Part shown: piece by piece, positions 24,621 through 37,640 of the stretch | Position numbering within the stretch: the stretch's first letter is position 1 | How the letters are laid out: every line of letters starts with the position of its first letter | Assembly (NCBI GenBank): GCA_963585895.1 | Contig: OY757947.1 | Location: 35,716,883-35,780,882, forward strand | From: Sepioteuthis lessoniana | Taxonomy: Eukaryota > Mollusca > Cephalopoda > Myopsida > Loliginidae | DNA: 64,000 nt | Reading direction: 5' to 3' | The notes under the pieces: generated by a model | Seen by the model: only the letters and a program-made list of their open reading frames with translations | The model's database searches: none | What the model was told of the DNA's origin: nothing | Made by a program: the position numbers and the translations under genes

Positions 24621-25905
24621 TAGTTTAGATTTTTGTGACTTTTTTGGTTGAGCTTTGTTGACTGAAGTTTTATTTTCAATCTCCATTTCTTCGATCTCTT
24701 CAAATTTGTTTGGCGTGATTATTGGGGTGGGCTGTGTTTGAGTAATTCTTTTAGTTTGGTTTTGTTTTTTAATGGTAATATCTTTCGTTTTATTTTCATT
24801 TATATCTTTGTTAATGTCTAGAGGTCGTACCGGTGACCTTTGTCCCTTTTCTTTAGTTTGTTCAGTGGTTTTAGTGTTTTCATCTGTGTTGGTATTAGTA
24901 TTTACTTTCGTTTTTATACAAGGCTCGCTTTGTTTCGTTTCAGTTGAATGCATTCTTTTAAGGTTTTTTTGAAATGTTAACCATTCATTAGCTTTTAAAT
25001 TTATCAATTTTTCTATTAATTTTTGATATTTATCAGTTGATGTGCTATCCTGGGGTTGTTGATTTACTTTTTGTGCAACATTAGCATATGTTTTAGATCC
25101 CATATAGCTTTCAACAATTTTCCTTGCTTCAGGGAAAGGTATATTTTTTGTGTGCTTGATAAACATTATCTCTTTCTCTTTCTTACAAATGACATAACTT
25201 TCTTATAAATGACATAACTTCTCGTGGCAATTTGCGCATTTTATGCTCTTGCATTCATTTTCCATATGATCTGGGTCACGTTCACCACATTTGCCACATA
25301 CTTGGTGTCCTCTACATATTTCTTTCTGGTGTCCAAATTTTTGACACTTAAAACATCGCAAGGGAGTTGGTATATACTGCTCTACCCTTTCTATTGTGTA
25401 GCCAATTTTGATTTCTTTTGGTACTGATGGTTTCTCAAAAGTCACAATGTATGTATGGGTCTGTATTGTTTCATCATTTCGGCGAATAGTGACACTTCTG
25501 TATTTTTTTTATTCCTTGTTTTTTGAAAGCCGTTTTAATCTCTTCCTGTGTTGCTAGTGATAATTCCTTACTTCGCAGAACGCTTTTGGGGGTATTTAAT
25601 TTGGCACGAGGATTGGTACGACATTTAAGATTATGAAATTTTTCCATTTTCAATATGTTATCAGCCTGTTATTTGCTTTCCACTTCTACAAGCAAGTTTC
25701 CAGTTCGGAGTTTCTTCACAGTTTTTGGGTTGGATCTACTGGATATTATTTTTTCAATCAGAAAAGCTGACAGTTGATCTAATTTTGTATCTTGTAATGA
25801 TTCAATAATGATGAATCTGGGGAAAGTCATTTTCTGAGTCAGAGTCGGATAAATATCTTTTGGATATTTTGAAAGAAGAAGCCATGATTGGTGTATGTTT
25901 TTCAT
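24567..25905 (-). pseudogene. LINE ORF1 relic (gag-like, CCHC knuckles)
   Basis: The - strand pieces are 25905-25669 (MKNIHQSWLLLSKYP, then FPRFIIIESL and VKKLRTGNLLVEVESK, an RRM-like N-terminal part), 25445-25203 (CFKCQKFGHQKEIC and CGKCGERDPDHMENEC zinc knuckles) and 25166-24567 (Lys/Gln/Thr-rich C-terminal part). The breaks are a shift between 25669 and 25445, and a 20-base direct duplication of TTTCTTA(C/T)AAATGACATAAC at 25182-25221. ORF1 proteins of this kind bind the element RNA. It is followed by ORF2. Confidence 0.82.
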
Positions 25906-26442
25906 TGGTCCTATGCTCCATCACTCACCACGGATTCCAACTTGTGTTGGGAATAAGCCAGCGGGGAAACCCATTCACCCTGGCTGAGACGAGGATACAT
26001 TACCAGTACACTCGTATCAAGAGCGAAATTCCGAGTATCTGCTAATTTCTGGTTTTAGTGCCTGGAATTTTAACAGAGGTCAAAACTCTACTCAGCCCCC
26101 GCCTTCTAGCACCTATAAAAAGGGTTGGGAATTGTTCTGCAGATGCAGATTGATTAGTAAATTCGGGAGAAAAAAACATGCAGGTGTTAGGGCATGACAA
26201 GACCAGCCGATTGATCGGATCGGGCCCAATCCGACCGCCCGTCAGACCAAGTAAGGGGCAAAGTAGTGTGTTGCAAGCCATTGACCACTCTGTTGCCGGA
26301 TCAATGACTGCTCAACCACCAGGGTTCCGTCCTAGCGCGTTACAGGTCGCCGCCCACGGTCAACAGGCGGCCCCATTGGGGAGGAGTCTTACCCCTCTGC
26401 AGAGGTGCAGTCGGCGCATTCTACAGCCCCAGCCGACAGGGT
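25906..26442 (-). promoter_or_regulatory. LINE 5' UTR, probable internal promoter region
   Basis: This GC-rich segment precedes ORF1 and ends flush with the right target duplicate, so it is the element's 5' end. A related fragment lies at 52250-52610 (same orientation, -). There the first part, starting with GTCGGCTGGGG-like words, occurs twice in tandem. Non-LTR elements usually carry their promoter here; that role is inferred. Confidence 0.6.
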
Positions 26443-26475
26443 GAGAATATTTATGTGGATACATAATGTATATAT

Positions 26476-26519
<44 letters not shown>

Positions 26520-26923
26520 CTATATATATATATATGTTTGTGTGTGTGTAATAACTTTTCACTCATCAGTAAATTAATTTTTCGGTCTTCGTATGAGAAC
26601 CATCTAAAAAGTGAACGTTCGTTTCGTTCTAGAAATCCGAAGCTAAATATTGCACTATAAGAATTTTGAAGAATAAAACGTTCAAATAATTTTAAATAAT
26701 CAACAAAAACATTAATAATAAATTTATTTCATAAAGAAATCTTTTAATTTGATTTACTCACTCGGGTATTTTTGAAGGACAAATATTTATTTTAGTAAAT
26801 GTTTTTTCCTTCGTAAGAAATATTCGTATTTCTGTTTCATCCTCTTTTTAAAACTAAACTATATACATTTCTGCGTAAGTGTTATGTATTTTAATTATTT
26901 AGACTAAAAAAATACTTTACTTA

Positions 26924-26976
<53 letters not shown>

Positions 26977-27080
26977 CTACCTGAGTTCACTTTGAAAGCA
27001 ATGTTTCGTGCAACTAGCTCCAGGCTAACAACAGAGATTTGATTTCAGCTGGTGTATTTGCAACAGCCTTCGGTTATCTT
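26443..27080. repeat. Continuation of unit A 3' flank, with TG microsatellites
   Basis: It matches 63275-63930 after ZNF C: GTATGA(G/A)AACCATC near 26590, TTTCATAAAGAA near 26728, then a TG run (26930-26972), then the CTGAGTT(C/G)AC block. 26478-26545 is TG followed by TA repeat. No gene was seen. Confidence 0.75.
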
Positions 27081-29390
27081 CTGCTTCTCGATTTTTTTAG
27101 TGTGAATCCATGTACTTTCATTAGAACTATTAGCATTCGTATAATATTATCTTGGCAAATTATGAATAGAAACAGTTCCACTGTATTTCCCGTCAAAGCA
27201 GAAGTGACAAAGTAAAGTACGAATCATCTAACATTTCATATTTTAGAAAAATCCTGGATATATCTTCAATCAGTCATATTAGAATTCTTCTTCAATGGGT
27301 ATTTCTTCTTTTCATGAGCGCAAAATTTTCTCATGCTCTTTTTAAAGTTTTCCATTTACTGACAAACCTGTTTCGGTGTTTAACATTATTTGATTGAATG
27401 TCGGCCGTTTAAATTCTCTCGGATAAACCACTCTGAAAAATTTCACAACCGGTTGTAGTTATAAATCTATAGGTGATTTCATTTTCACCATTATATTCAC
27501 ACAATATTCCCTGACAGAGGGCTAATACTTCTCACCAGTCTGATGGTAAAGCTTCAGGTCTGGAGGTTTGTGAAGCAAGGAGTACACGTTTATTGCCATT
27601 AATCCTAGATCCACACAAACTCGGCGTGGTCGTACTTATTAGGGTCACGTCTTTGGGTCAATTTAATCTTCCCCTCACACTAAAACCTAATATTAGCATT
27701 AATATATGCAATGATACATTCACAGTAAGTAAATGGAAGGAAATCAAGATCAGTTCATTGACATATAAAGGAACATTTTCTACAAATATTATATACATAG
27801 CAGAAGAACAAAGGGGTAAAACGGAGTTGAATAGATTATTATTCTATCATGTTATTCTTTTTGGTTTTAGATGACCTCGTAGAAAAATCCAAGCCTGCAT
27901 TAAAGAGAACTTAATTATATACACACAGAGAAAGACATTTCCGCTCACACACACACACACACACACACACTTTGGGAGGAAAATCCATTGAAATTTATGG
28001 TACATCAACAATCAGTGATTATATAGGGAACAAGGAGAAAAAGCTAAAGAAAAACGAGACACACACATACGTGCACACACACACATGCACACACTAGGGA
28101 GGGAAACTTGTTGTCAGGTAAACTTTTTTGGCATATCAACTACCATCGATTATTTAGGGAGAAGAAAAAGACGAAAGTATATTCATAAACATGGACACGA
28201 GTGCCCACGCAGACACACAGACAAAATAGCCTCTTGTAAAAAGTAATTAAAAAGGAGAAAAAGAAAAGAAAGAGAGAAACAACACCTGCAGAGACGAAAA
28301 TTTGTCACAGAGTTTGTATATATCATTGCTACCTCTCTTGTAATAATGTTCATTTCCATATTGAAGATGACAGGTAGGGATTTAGTGTTTAACCCTTTTT
28401 TTCATGGTTTCTTGTTGACGAACAAGATGTCGCTGTGATAGTTGGCAGTTAAAAACTTTCCGAAGTCTCTGTTACTGTAGACTGAATACGAGTCGACTTT
28501 CTTCGATTATTCTCGAGGACGTAGGTACTTCTATGTTGGGCAGTGCCGGATTTATTCTTAGTTAAAGGAATTTTTTGATCAGGTGTATTTATCACGTGCG
28601 GGTGAGGTCATGTGAGAACGCTTAGCCTATTCAAGTTATTTTGAGAGTGTAGAAATAGCAGGAAAGCTTCACGTGACTGAAATTCCACCGACGCTTTAGA
28701 ACTTGAGTCCAGTATTCCTACGACTTTTGACAATTCTTAAACTGCCTACGACCACAGTGGTTACTCGAAATTTCAGTAGAAATAATAATAAGAAAAAAGG
28801 CAGGGTAGGAACGAACAAGATGACCCCCTTTCCGTCAAACAATAGCGGGACAAAATGTATATAAATGCACATAAAAGTTGAAAAATTAAACTAGAGAGAC
28901 CATTTGTAAACAACATAGGAATGAATTAGCACGTCCATTTCGAAGAAAAATCCAAAAACTGGTTAGTAATATATTGCCCTTTACTAAATTGTCATTTAAA
29001 ATGCATGTATGATTTTATTTAATTTTGTCAGTGTAAAATCAGTGCTGTATAATATTATGTGTCTTAAATGAAAGAACAATAAACTGTAAACCAAAATAAA
29101 AATCTTGAACATAGCCAAAGAAACTAACGTTGTTGGACTTATTAGAACCAAAAACAAAAGAACAAAGTATACGTAAAATAGAATACAAAGAAGCAAAAAA
29201 ATTTATTAAAATTTTAAAAAGGAGTCGTGGACCTTAATTAAGTTAAATCTTAATGGAAAAGTAGGAACGAAAGTAGGGTTTTTTTTTTTATCGAAAACCA
29301 TTGCAAGCAGCATAGTGGACGCAATGCCTAACCTGGTCCTGGGCGTATGAATCTCACGGTTCAACGGCCAGGATCCTTAGTTCGGAATTC
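27081..29390. other. Unassigned AT-rich stretch with CA microsatellites
   Basis: CA runs lie at 27943-27972 and, interrupted, at 28055-28095. The ORF 27593-27874 (+, 93 codons, MPLILDPHKLGVV) has no recognisable domain and no second copy here; I treat it as unproven. Nothing else can be supported. Confidence 0.3.
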
Positions 29391-30004
29391 ATCTAAATCG
29401 TCAGCTACCGGAAGCGAACCTTGGTATCAATATAGATAACATCGCCAGATTCGTCGGCGAGTGGGATATTTAGGTACTAACTCAAAGGTCATTTTCGAGA
29501 CAAATTAATTCTTCAATCTGTCACAAAATTAGTTTGTAACTGTTGAGTAGAGAGAGTGGTATTTGTAAGTATCTCTTAACTGAATAATAATTCATTTCAT
29601 TATTACCCAGAATTAAGGTGAAGCTTCCCGTCCAGATATCGAGCACGTGCTAACCCGGTAAATACTCAAAACCTTTCTGCTATACAATCAACATTCATTG
29701 ACGGCAAAAAAAACATTAAAAAAAAAATTAACGGCCGACTAAAACCCACGGCGAAAGGAATTCGTTGCCTTTCACTGTTTTTGCAGGTCTTATTTCATCG
29801 GGTCGACAAAGACGATGACATAGAAGCCAGCCAGATACAATGGACACTCAGAGCAAAGGATCAGTCCACGAGCAGACGACACAGTTCAGACAATCATCAA
29901 CTTTTCGATATCGATATCAACTACACCCCCGGTTAACCCGTGACTCCACAACCGGAACATTGATTATCCCACTTCTGCAACCGCAACATTAGCCCGACCC
30001 CACA
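29390..30004 (+). repeat. Module X, direct copy of 9110-9740
   Basis: Landmarks and order match 9110-9740 closely, including the AATTAAGGTGAAGC block and the 130-base CAG/GAC-rich stretch at 29810-29940. It is flanked on the right by the same minisatellite as the first copy, so module and array were duplicated together. Confidence 0.85.
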
Positions 30005-30540
30005 AAAGGAACAAAAATAAATTGAATTTCACCTAATAGGAGCCCCCACCAAATAAACAAAAATAATTTGAATATAACCTCCTTAAAATAGCCCACCACC
30101 TAAAAAAAACCGCAAAGATAAACTGAATATAACCTAAGAAATAAACAAAAATACATTCGATATAACCCCCTTACAAAAGCTCCCACAAAAAAAAATGAAT
30201 ATAAGCTTCCAACAGTAGCCTGTCCTCCCGAAACTAAAAAAAAAAAATGTTGAATGTAACATTCTAATAACAGTTCCTTTAAAAGAAAAATAAATTCAAT
30301 AAACTTCATAAAATTCAATAAGCCCCCACCAAAAAAAAACAACCCCAAATAAATTGAATATTCCATACTCTGCGTAATAATAAACAAAAAAAAAATTACA
30401 TTATAACCTCCTAACTTCCCAAAAATGAAAAAATAACTTGAATCAAACCTCTTAACAATAGTCTGCCCACCTCAAATTAAACACAAAATTGGATATAACC
30501 TTCTAACAATCGCCCCACATAAAAAATGAATATAACCCTA
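30005..30540 (+). repeat. 40-50 base AT-rich minisatellite, array 2
   Basis: This is the longest array of the AAATTGAATATAACCTCCTAAC-type repeat. Units vary in length and often contain A runs. The - strand ORF 30100-30387 is a by-product. Confidence 0.8.
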
Positions 30541-31919
30541 ATGATACCCACAAACTTAGGTTCCTGTACAGTTAAACGACTGTGAGCTTTTATATGGGGT
30601 GGGGTTGTAGGGAACAATACACCAATATTAGACATCTTTGCTTAAAAAACGGAAAAATCCGAGCAAGTCACTTTCCTTAGGAATCGTATTATCTGAATTT
30701 CTCACCTTTTCTCTGCTTTCGTGAGTCTTGTATAGAGTCATCCAAAGGTATCAAATTATCTTACTTAACCCTCGCTTCGGTAATCTCTCGAGTCTGGTAT
30801 AAGGCCATCTCAAGGCATCGACTCATCTTAAATTGATCGGAAATATTTATAGTCCTTTAAAGACTACCTATATTCCTTTTACGTACAGTCCTTTCCAAGG
30901 TATTAAGACCTATAAGCAACGCTTTCTCCGAAGGCAAAACAGACATACCCTGCAAGTCTGGCCATATAACCTAGCCTTTCAAGCTACAACCTTGGTCCAC
31001 GAACAGACCAACAAACAACATTCCTTCAAACGATTCACCAAATAAAAAATAGTCATTTAAAGTTTATTCTCTTGTCTTTGTCATCCTTGCCTAGTTTTCT
31101 CTTAACAAAAGATTGCGTGATCGGCCCTGCTACAAAATTATGCAAAAATGAGTGTCAAATTTTGACGTGAAACAAGAGTATGAAATCATGACCCAGCCCT
31201 TTCCCCTTTAAACTAGGAAGGAAAAAATAAATAATTATCTCCCTTACAGAATAAGCATATCAGTTGGGTGTCTCAAGATTGTCACACGATACTCCAATAA
31301 AACTCAGGCTCTATTCCTTTTATTTCTCTTCTTAAAACAGTTGGGATTGGTCTTAATCTTTACCAAGGAAAGTTAAAGCCACATGGCTATTTTACATTCC
31401 CTCATTAGGAAAGATTTCTATTCATATTTCTACTGTTTTCTCATAGAACAATATGGGCATATTTATAGCTCTTAGGAAATGTTTGTGTATTCTTCCATCT
31501 TAATCCATTAAATATATTTATTACTTTAAGTGTTCTTGTATAGAAGAATGTGTTTATCGTATTTTTCTTCTGTTGTGATCGGTATTATATAATCCCATGA
31601 CTAGACGAGAAATTCTTCTTCGTTCTTATTTTATCTCTGTTCTTTGAACAGGAGAAAGGTTCTTTTATTTTGCGTTATTTAAATAGTAGAGACATGTCTC
31701 CTGCCTGGTCATATTACCTTCATCATTTATTGTTCTGTACTCAATCAATAAAGACTTTTTACTGTTTTTGTACTTATTTTAGGCATATCATGTACAGAGT
31801 AAATCTTTCTAAATATGTAAATGAACTCATCTTTTGAATATACTAAGGCTAATATTGTTTTTTGAGGGAAGTGGGGAATCGACTGAATATTCTCCCTTGC
31901 ACCAACTTAGCCTAGTAGT
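30541..31919. repeat. Unit B upstream part, matches 57650-59540
   Basis: 30541-31060 is module Y-like. 31060-31919 follows 58500-59540 closely (TACTCCAATAAAACTCAG, AGAACAATATGGG(C/T)ATATTTATAGC, TTTTTTGAGGGAAGTGGGG) and in part 3600-3830. No gene was seen. Confidence 0.75.
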
Positions 31920-32615
31920 CATCATCATCATCATATCACGCTGGTAGAACGGATATCCCTGACCCTCTCTCACCACTCCTCTCTCGTTCATCACCCTAGG
32001 TAGGTCTTCAGGACAACATCCCATATCCTCACATAGCTGCTGAATGTATGTTCGTGCTGGTCGTCCTGCTTTTGCACGGCCATGTGTGGGGGTCCATAAG
32101 AGTACATCACTTATGAGTTCGTCCCTGCTTCTCCAGCAGTGTCCTGCATGTCTGGCTCGTCTAACTTGAATAGTTTTCGTGATAGGGGGTAGGTGGCCGT
32201 ACAGTTGGTGTCTTGTGGGGTGTTGCCGCCAGGACTTGTTTAAGATTGCACGTAGCATTCTTGTGCAATTGCCGTCTAGCTTCTTCTCAAGCCGTTTTGT
32301 TAGCGTCCATGTAGTGCAGCCATATAGCAGTATCGATGTGACCGCTGCCTGGAAGAAACTGCGTTTCATTTTATCGGTTAGGTCTGATAGCCTATTGATA
32401 GCTGTCCAGGCTTTCGCTAACCTTTCGATGTCCTTTTCGGTTGATTCGACGCTGCTTCCTAGATAAGTGAATTTGTCTACTAGTTTAAGAGGGGTTCCTT
32501 CTAGAGTGGAGATGTCCCCCGTTTGGTTATAGCACATATATTCCGTTTTGTGTGCATTAACATAGAGGCCTATGTTTGCTGCTGCTCGTTCCAAACTATG
32601 CAGTAGTGTTTCGGC
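31920..32615 (-). mobile_element. RTE-like LINE 3' fragment
   Basis: The - strand ORF starts in the RT C-terminal part (LLHSLERAAANIGL) and runs through NAHKTEYMCYNQ, FTYLGSS, LLYGCTTWTLTKRLEKK, a basic C-terminal tail (RRARHAGHCWRSRDELISD) and GRPARTYIQQLCEDMG. It ends in the ATG triplet tail that forms the element's 3' repeat (CAT run at 31921-31935 on +). It is 5' truncated, as LINE insertions often are. The ORF is largely open with a small deletion after KDIE. The catalytic RT motifs are absent. RTE elements typically end in short tandem repeats; my family placement rests on that and on general resemblance. Confidence 0.85.
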
Positions 32616-34612
32616 ACCAAAATCCACGTATATCACTCAATACAATCCATAACTACGTACGAATTAAGCATATAATCTGGGGGATTGAAATGTTAATTGA
32701 TCATTATTTACAAAAATAAATCCCCAATAATATGCGAAATATTAAAATGGAAAAAATTAAAAACAGAATCAAATTATTCTTTGAATATTATTCGACGAAT
32801 TAAGAAGAAAAGAAAGATAATCGACCGAATAAATCATGTATATAAAAATATTTTCCTTCGGCAAATCGAGTAAAGGGCTTGAATCCCTTTTCGAGGGAGA
32901 TGACACGGTCTCTCTTTCTCTCTCTCACTCTCTCTTGCACACACTCACACTCTCTGCGACTATTCGTGATCGTCGAGTAGAATAAAAATCATATTTCGAT
33001 CTTAGATATGTTTCAGACAATAAAGTTGACAATATATAAAATAGTTTGTTGTTTTCCTATTTGATTAGTATAAGCAATGAAAGTTTACTATAGAATCGCG
33101 ATGAATAGTTTTCTTTTTAAAGTATGTATTATCAGAAGCATTACCATCCGTAAATAGGAGTGGGAGTGTCAAAAACGTTCCTCTCTTAGTTGTACATTGT
33201 CTAAAGAAAGGAAAGTTAATTAAAAATCAAAATTAAAATGAAAATAAAACTATTTTTCATTTTTAATTCAAACAAAAACTTCAGTCTTTAAGAAGATGTT
33301 TTAAATTTCATTCTAAAAGGAAAAACGTGTCGCTTCTTAATATTGGTAATTTATATTAAAAGATTTTTCTACCAAGAATCCAATAAATACTAAAACAATA
33401 CTGCTTGAGGGCCACATTTTGGTCGAGACAACAGATTCTTCATTGAACCTCAATTCACGTATATTAGCCATTTGTATGTAAGTAGATTTTCTCAAATATT
33501 TAATAATGTATAATGTTGAATATGGAGTATAACTAATTATCTGTAATCATTGTTCATTTCAGTTGTTCTTTTAGTAAGTTTTTTTAGTGAACTTTCATTG
33601 TTTATATTTATCGACTATGAAAACAAGAAACTACTTTATTGTCAACTTGATCGTCTAAAATGAATTTAATTCTACTTTTGCAGATAAGTGTCACCCATAT
33701 ATGGTTACATTAGAATTATATAGAAACTTTAGGCTGATATTTAACCTTGAAGATAAGATTTTGTTTCAGTGATTTTCTTCATTTTTTTTTTTATCCATTT
33801 AAAAATTACATATTTTACTTGCTAAGAAAACTGGTAGCGGTTTCTTCACGTCCACAATCTCCAACATACAACATCCTCAGACGGCTAAAAAAGTGTAGTT
33901 TCGTCACTTAACACTTATAAAACTTAGTACCCTCCTCATTAGAATGTTTTAACCATAAACTGTTTTTTTTTTTCGTGACAAATGCAATATGCTAAATAAG
34001 AATTAAATAGGTAAATATCGACATTTGTCTTTCAACTCTTCGAAAAGAACAAAAGAACATAAATTCTCCAACCACAAAGACATCACAATTTCGTTGTTTG
34101 ATCTTGCTAACCATGCAAATATCTCTGTCGATAGTCGGCAATTTTTTTTGAATGACTTACGAACTGCAAAAAATTAGCCACTGAAAACTTCCATGATAAA
34201 GAGGAAGGGCATTTTTCTCTATGATAATAACTATGTTCGACTCCACATATTCTCATCAGCTGAAATCGCTATGAATTCTGGTATAGCGCAGCAAATTATT
34301 GAATTATTCTTTTACTTGGTGGTAGAAGCACCAAATTTGATGTACTTGTGCTCCAGGACCTGTTCTCTCTAAAAAGTATGTGACCCACGTTAAAACTAAA
34401 ATACCCGCCATTGTTCAAGATAAGTCAATCATGGTCGTTTGTTTATTATCAGATGACAAACTCAAATGAAAATGGAACCATGTTCAATCTCATTTATCAC
34501 TATTTGTTATAACTGTAGTCTTTTTAGCTTGATTAATATTATAGATACCAATTAATAAATTATTTATTTATCGTTAACAAAATCTGATGTTCATGAAATA
34601 TTATATAAAACA
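32616..34612. repeat. Unit B upstream block, matches 59550-61480
   Basis: The block includes a short CT/CA run (32905-32960), a single copy of the 1.05 kb segment that is doubled in unit A (33140-34210), and the segment leading to AATCTCATTTATCACTATTTG near 34490. No conserved ORF was seen. Confidence 0.75.
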
Positions 34613-37600
34613 TCATCATCATCTTGTGCCGTCAACACGGATATCCCTGACCCTCTGTCGCCACCCCTCCCTATTGTTCATCGCTTCCAGCAGGTCCCCA
34701 GAGCTACACCCCGTATCCTCACAGAGCTGCTGCATGTAGGTTCGAGCCGGTCGCCCTGCATTTGCTCGGCCATGTGAGGGGGTCCATAGGAGTACATCAC
34801 TTATGAGCTCGTCGCTACTTCTCCAGCAGTGTCCTGCATGTCTGGTTCGTCTAACTTTGATAGTTTTCGTGATGAGTGGTATGTGTCCGTATAGCTGCTG
34901 CTTTGTGGGGTGTTGCCTTCAGGACTTGTTCAATATTGCTCGCAGAATTCTTGTGTAGTCACCGTCAAGCTTTTTCTCCATACGTTTAGTTAGCGTCCAT
35001 GTAATGCATTCATATAGCAGTATCGACACGACCGCTGTTTGGAAGAAACTGCGCTTCATTTTATCGGTCATGTCTGACTTCTACATGACCGATTGCCAGT
35101 TGTAAGCTGTCCATGCCTTTGCTAATCACGTGTCGATGTCCGTCTCAGTTGATGAGACCCTGCTTCCTAGGTAGGTGAAATTTTCAACTAGTTTCAGAGC
35201 TACCGTTTAGTGTGGAAATGTTGCCTATTTGATTAAAACACATATATTCCGTTTTGTGTGCATTGACATGGATCCCGATGCCTGCAGCAGCTTGTTCTAG
35301 ACTATGCAGTAGGGTTTCCGTTTGTGTGGGTGCATTTGCCAGAAGCGCTATGTCATCGGCGTAGTCGGTGTCGGTAATTGTTTTTGCAGGGTACCTTTGC
35401 TTCTTTTCTTTTGTTAGCTTGAAACCGTTTTCTTTGGTTTTATCAATCGATATTTTAAGCGAGAAGTCTAGAGAGATGATAAAGAAGTATGGGGCTAATG
35501 TGTCTCCTTGCAGTACTCCTGCTACAATATCGAAGTTGTCTGTGTTACCATTCGGAGAACGTACTTTCACTTTGGTTTTTTCTATACAGAATCATTATGC
35601 CTGCGACTGTTTCTTTTGGTAGGCCATATGCGAGTAGAATTTCCTCCATCTTCCTTCTGTGAATGGAATAAAAGGCCTTGGTAAAGTCGACAATTAATAT
35701 TCTCGCCTGTTGGTTTTTTGCTCGTACGCCTTCAAGAATTCTACGGATAGACAATATTTGTGAAGTCGTGGATCTATTTCTCCGGAAGCCATTTTGGTTC
35801 TTCCTAAGAATGTTATCAACTTTGGGTTCTATGCGGTTACGTAGTAGGGCATTGTATATTTTGGTTACTATGGATGTAAGTATTATACTTCGGTAGATCC
35901 CTGCTAATCAGAGGTCACCCATTTTTAGGGAAAGGGAGGATGCATCTCTTCATTCATCTGTCTTACGGGTTTAGATTATAAACTGCATTGCAGTGACGGA
36001 GCAGTATGCTGTCGAATTGTCTGGTTTTTCATACTTCTGGGGGAATTTCATCAAGCTCTACGGCTTTTCTATTTTTAATGTTTCTAATTACTGAGTCGAT
36101 TTCTTCTAGAGTAAACGGTCCTATTTTGATGTCTAATTGTCTAATAATTCTCGTGTTTGGTTCATGAGTAACTTTCGGTGGGTTTCCTCGTAGATTCTTG
36201 AAATGCTGTTTCCACAGTTTTATTCGTACGTGTTGGTTGGTAGCTTTCATTTTAGCTTTGGCAGTGCTCTTCCTTCTGCTCACTTCGTTTTCGCTTGCCA
36301 TGCTATCCTAGTTTGTCTGTCTTCCACTGAGTCTCTAATCTTATCTATCTGATTTTGTATGTATTCTGTCTGTTATTTTAGGTATATGTTGGCTTATTCA
36401 TTTTGTGCTTTTTTTTAGTTTCAGGGCATTTGTGTTAGTTGGGTTCTTCCTATAGCATTTGGAGGCAGTTTTCACGTCTGCACGTATTTTTCTAACCGCA
36501 GATATGTCTCATGGGACTCTAGATTTAGTTCTATTTTTTTATGTATTTCGCTGCTGTTTCTAGGAGGGCGTTGACGAAATTTTCATATTCTTCATTCGGG
36601 GTGTGTGTTTCTGTCTTCTCCTTGTAGTGACTCAAATTTGTTTTTTAATGCTATCACCTATTTATTTCTAATATCCTTAATATTGATAAGGGCCCAGTCA
36701 TAGTGTATGGTGGTTTTTATTTGGGTGGGGGTGGGGGGCTTTCTTTCGTGAAAATTCGGTGATCGGAGGATACACCCTCGAATGTGGAGGAAGCCTCGCA
36801 ATTCACTGCTCTATTTTCCCATTTCTTGTCTATAAAGACGTAGTCTATCTGTGCATAAGGATTGTTCGCTTACGTTAGGGTCTATAATTTTCCCTCTCGT
36901 TTTTGAAAGTGTGTATTGTGGCATGTTAATCGAATTTCGATCGTGAAATCTGTTAGATGTTGACCATTTCTGTTTGACGAGTTGTGTAAGCTGTATTTGT
37001 GATTCCCGTTTTTCCCTATTTGGGGATTCATGTCTCCACTAATGACGAGAACGTTGTGTGTTCGGGATGCTACTCACAGGAGAGGACAGCTCATCGTAGA
37101 AGGTGATGAGTTCAGTTTCTTCACTAACATTGGTAGGGCTGTAGCAGGAGATGATTATTGCACTGAGGTTGCCATTAAAAGTACCTTCCATCATCCTTGG
37201 GTGTATTTTCTCTATGCTATTTAGTGATTTTAGGGCTCGTGGTCCTATAGGCATACCTACTCCTTCTATTGTGATATTGACAGAGTTTTTCCATGCTGAT
37301 GCAGTGGCTAGCGTCCATCCATTGCCGGTATCGTGATATTTAATGTCCTTGCTATATATGTGTTCTTGAATGCATATTATGTCTATGTTATGAGCTATGG
37401 CAGATGAAGTAAGCTCCGGTAGTTGTCCTATTCTATTTAATGTTCTAACGTTAAATGTTGCTATTTGTATTGTGTGTTTGCATTTGAGCAATTTTTATTG
37501 TTTGAGCTCTGTAGCTGATTTTTCGAACACTGAGGCTATGACTCCTACCTCAGCTGGACGCGCCCCTTTTTTACCCGCATGAAGAGCGATGCAGTTTGGA

Positions 37601-37640
37601 CATTTGGTTTGATTGTGGGTCATGTTTATCTTTCAATGGC
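34613..37640 (-). mobile_element. RTE-like LINE, nearly complete but decayed
   Basis: On the - strand the parts appear in order. The AP endonuclease is at 37491-37039 (IATFNVRTLNRIGQL, IICIQEH, IISCYSPTN). A shifted endonuclease end and linker follow at 37039-36310. The RT N-terminal part is at 36301-36029 (IRNIKNRKAVELDEIPPE). RT motifs are at 35754-35184 (RILIVDFTKAFYSIHR, GVLQGDTLAPY, and YADD at 35363-35352). The C-terminal tail runs to the CAT triplet run at 34615-34625. Shifts and stops occur throughout. There is no RNase H, consistent with an RTE-type element. It sits inside unit B between the upstream block and the ZNF exon. Confidence 0.87.

Larger units (their letters stand above)
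20104..26442 (-). mobile_element. Near full-length I-superfamily-like LINE
   Basis: A non-LTR retrotransposon read on the - strand, in the order: GC-rich 5' UTR (26442-25906), ORF1 with CCHC knuckles, then ORF2 with AP-type endonuclease, reverse transcriptase and RNase H, and a 3' UTR ending about 20104. GAGAATA at both ends (20097 and 26443) looks like the target duplication. The flanks line up with the uninterrupted equivalent in unit C near 63275, which confirms the insertion. LINEs carrying RNase H belong to the I/R1/LOA/Tad groups; I favour the I superfamily. Both ORFs carry stops and shifts, so this copy cannot move unaided. A 712-base insertion (22430-23141) splits the RT. Confidence 0.88.

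Noticed and set aside
26178-26444. 88-codon + strand ORF in GC-rich sequence
   Set aside because: The sequence is the 5' UTR of the - strand LINE, flush with its target duplication. The related fragment at 52250-52610 does not keep this frame.
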